DNA from: Tamarix chinensis
Lineage: Eukaryota; Streptophyta; Magnoliopsida; Caryophyllales; Tamaricaceae
DNA: 64,000 nucleotides
Direction of reading: 5' to 3'
NCBI GenBank assembly: GCA_030549775.1
Contig: CM060173.1
Coordinates: 29,764,032 to 29,828,031, forward strand
Made by a program: the position numbers and the translations under genes. Under the pieces are notes generated by a model. That model ran no database searches and was not told where the DNA came from. It saw nothing but the letters and a program-made list of their open reading frames with translations. Shown in pieces: positions 63,230 to 64,000 of this stretch (position 1 is the first letter of the stretch; each line of letters opens with the position of its first letter).

Positions 63230-64000
63230 AGATTCTTGCTTACCACTGGCTTCTGCCAAGGGGTATACCCTTGTCCAATCTCCTACACCTGCAACAACAC
63301 CTTCTTCCCATCTACCCTTATCTCCATTTGCACCCTTATATCATCTAATCTTGGTGTGTCCACAAGAACCCTGGTTGCCCCCATAGAATCACCAAAGTCC
63401 TTGTCTTCCTCCCAGCACACCCGCTAACCCCAAGGGAGAGCCACCTACCTTACAACCGCCTTCTTCCATGCCATAACCGAGAGACCTCTAATTTCAAACC
63501 AAGTTCTCCTTAAGCAGCAAGCATCCTCCATCTTCCAATTCCTTACCACATTGAACATTTCGTGCAAGAGGCTACCTGCCTCCAAAGCAGCAAGAGAGGC
63601 TTCCATAGATTCAAAGGTGAGAAGAAATTTATAACGTCAAAGATGTCTTACCTTGCAGAGGGTGCTCTAGGAGGCCATCAGCCTTTGTACCACAAGGTCC
63701 ATCAACATGGGCCGTGCAGCTTCCACAATAATGCTCTGTTATAACCACTCTAACTCCTCCTTGTCAACCTGCACCTGTACAATCCTCCATTCACCTTCTC
63801 CTTTAGTAACCACCGCATAAGACCTGTCATCTCTCTATGCATTTTTCCATGTCGAAGAAACCAAAATGCTCCCCGCCCCAACCCTACCCCTAGGACATGT
63901 TACACCACCTGTCCTTTCCTTCCAAACCTTGCCGATTTAATGTATAACTTTGCACCATGCAGCAACATCCCATTGCAATTTCTCACTTCTTCCTTTACCC
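63230..64000 (-). pseudogene. LINE ORF1 remnant (RRM tail plus DUF4283)
   Basis: The minus strand from the window end reads NCNGMLLHGAKLYIKSARFG, the end of an RRM fold. Then come RSYAVVTKGEGEWRIVQVQV and a DUF4283-like block: LYNSIIVEAARPM, RYKFLLTFESMEASLAALEA, MFNVVRNWKMEDACCLRRTW, EIRGLSVMAWKKAVVR and MGATRVLVDTPRLD. RNA-binding ORF1 proteins of this type are standard for plant L1 elements. Stops (for example inside LMAS*STL) interrupt the frame, and the N-terminus is outside the window. Confidence 0.75.

Larger units (their letters stand above)
58570..64000 (-). mobile_element. L1-type LINE (RRM-DUF4283 / endonuclease-RT), decayed, runs off window
   Basis: On the minus strand the order is an RRM tail (64000-63860), DUF4283-like domain (about 63790-63230), low-complexity linker (63200-62300), endonuclease (about 62250-61650), reverse transcriptase (about 60930-59740) and zinc-binding tail (about 59060-58600). 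It ends in a short A-rich 3' terminus near 58570 (poly-T at 58565-58572 on plus). Many stops and frameshifts are present. The 5' end lies beyond 64000. The LINE at 19381 belongs to the same or a close family. Confidence 0.9.

Noticed and set aside
1..64000. CRISPR arrays, operons, tRNA or rRNA genes
   Set aside because: Repeats present are microsatellites, minisatellites or transposon parts, none with CRISPR-like repeat-spacer structure. I saw no cloverleaf or rRNA signature by eye. A tRNAscan-type run would be needed to exclude a tRNA formally.

Overview
This is a gene-poor, repeat-rich stretch of a plant nuclear genome, almost certainly a eudicot. The evidence is two recognisable plant genes (one with eight coding exons and canonical splice sites), plant-type LTR retrotransposons with initiator-tRNA-Met primer sites, a CACTA element, a PIF1/Helitron helicase scrap, hAT-type MITEs and RRM-DUF4283 L1 LINEs. 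I saw no prokaryotic features, rRNA, tRNA or CRISPR array, and I did not find a credible undescribed functional system. The interest lies in the insertion history and in a few unusual element structures. Layout: 1-3640 is the 3' part of a decayed CACTA transposon (transposase and Ulp1-protease remnants, subterminal repeats, terminal inverted repeat). 5061-9869 is a decayed Ty1/copia element on the minus strand with both LTRs. 9870-12960 is AT-rich with a degenerate minisatellite and a MITE. 13280-17700 holds the chloroplast Clp adaptor gene CLPF on the minus strand, with a hAT MITE in an intron and a second hAT-like element just upstream. 18253-20630 joins the 5' end of another copia element to a 5'-truncated LINE. 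20637-20850 is a Helitron helicase fragment. 21311-23098 is a tandem array of about 336-bp units split by a solo LTR. 23896-32767 is one long solo LTR (minus) into which a second LTR of the same family (plus) has inserted, giving an 8.9-kb imperfect palindrome. 33163-39000 holds more decayed copies of that family. 39870-48260 is a copia element broken by two later LTR insertions. 50436-55520 is a young 5.1-kb Ty3/gypsy chromovirus (Reina-like) with a 5-bp target duplication and LTRs differing at one base; its polyprotein frame is broken by a single nonsense codon. 57343-57831 is an intronless nodulin-related protein gene (NRP1-like). 58570-64000 is a decayed L1-type LINE on the minus strand that runs off the window end. 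The two host genes correspond to neighbours in Arabidopsis (from memory AT2G03390 and AT2G03440). The locus therefore looks like a conserved gene neighbourhood inflated by about 40 kb of nested transposons. Gene functions given here are inferred from family resemblance, and no search was run.
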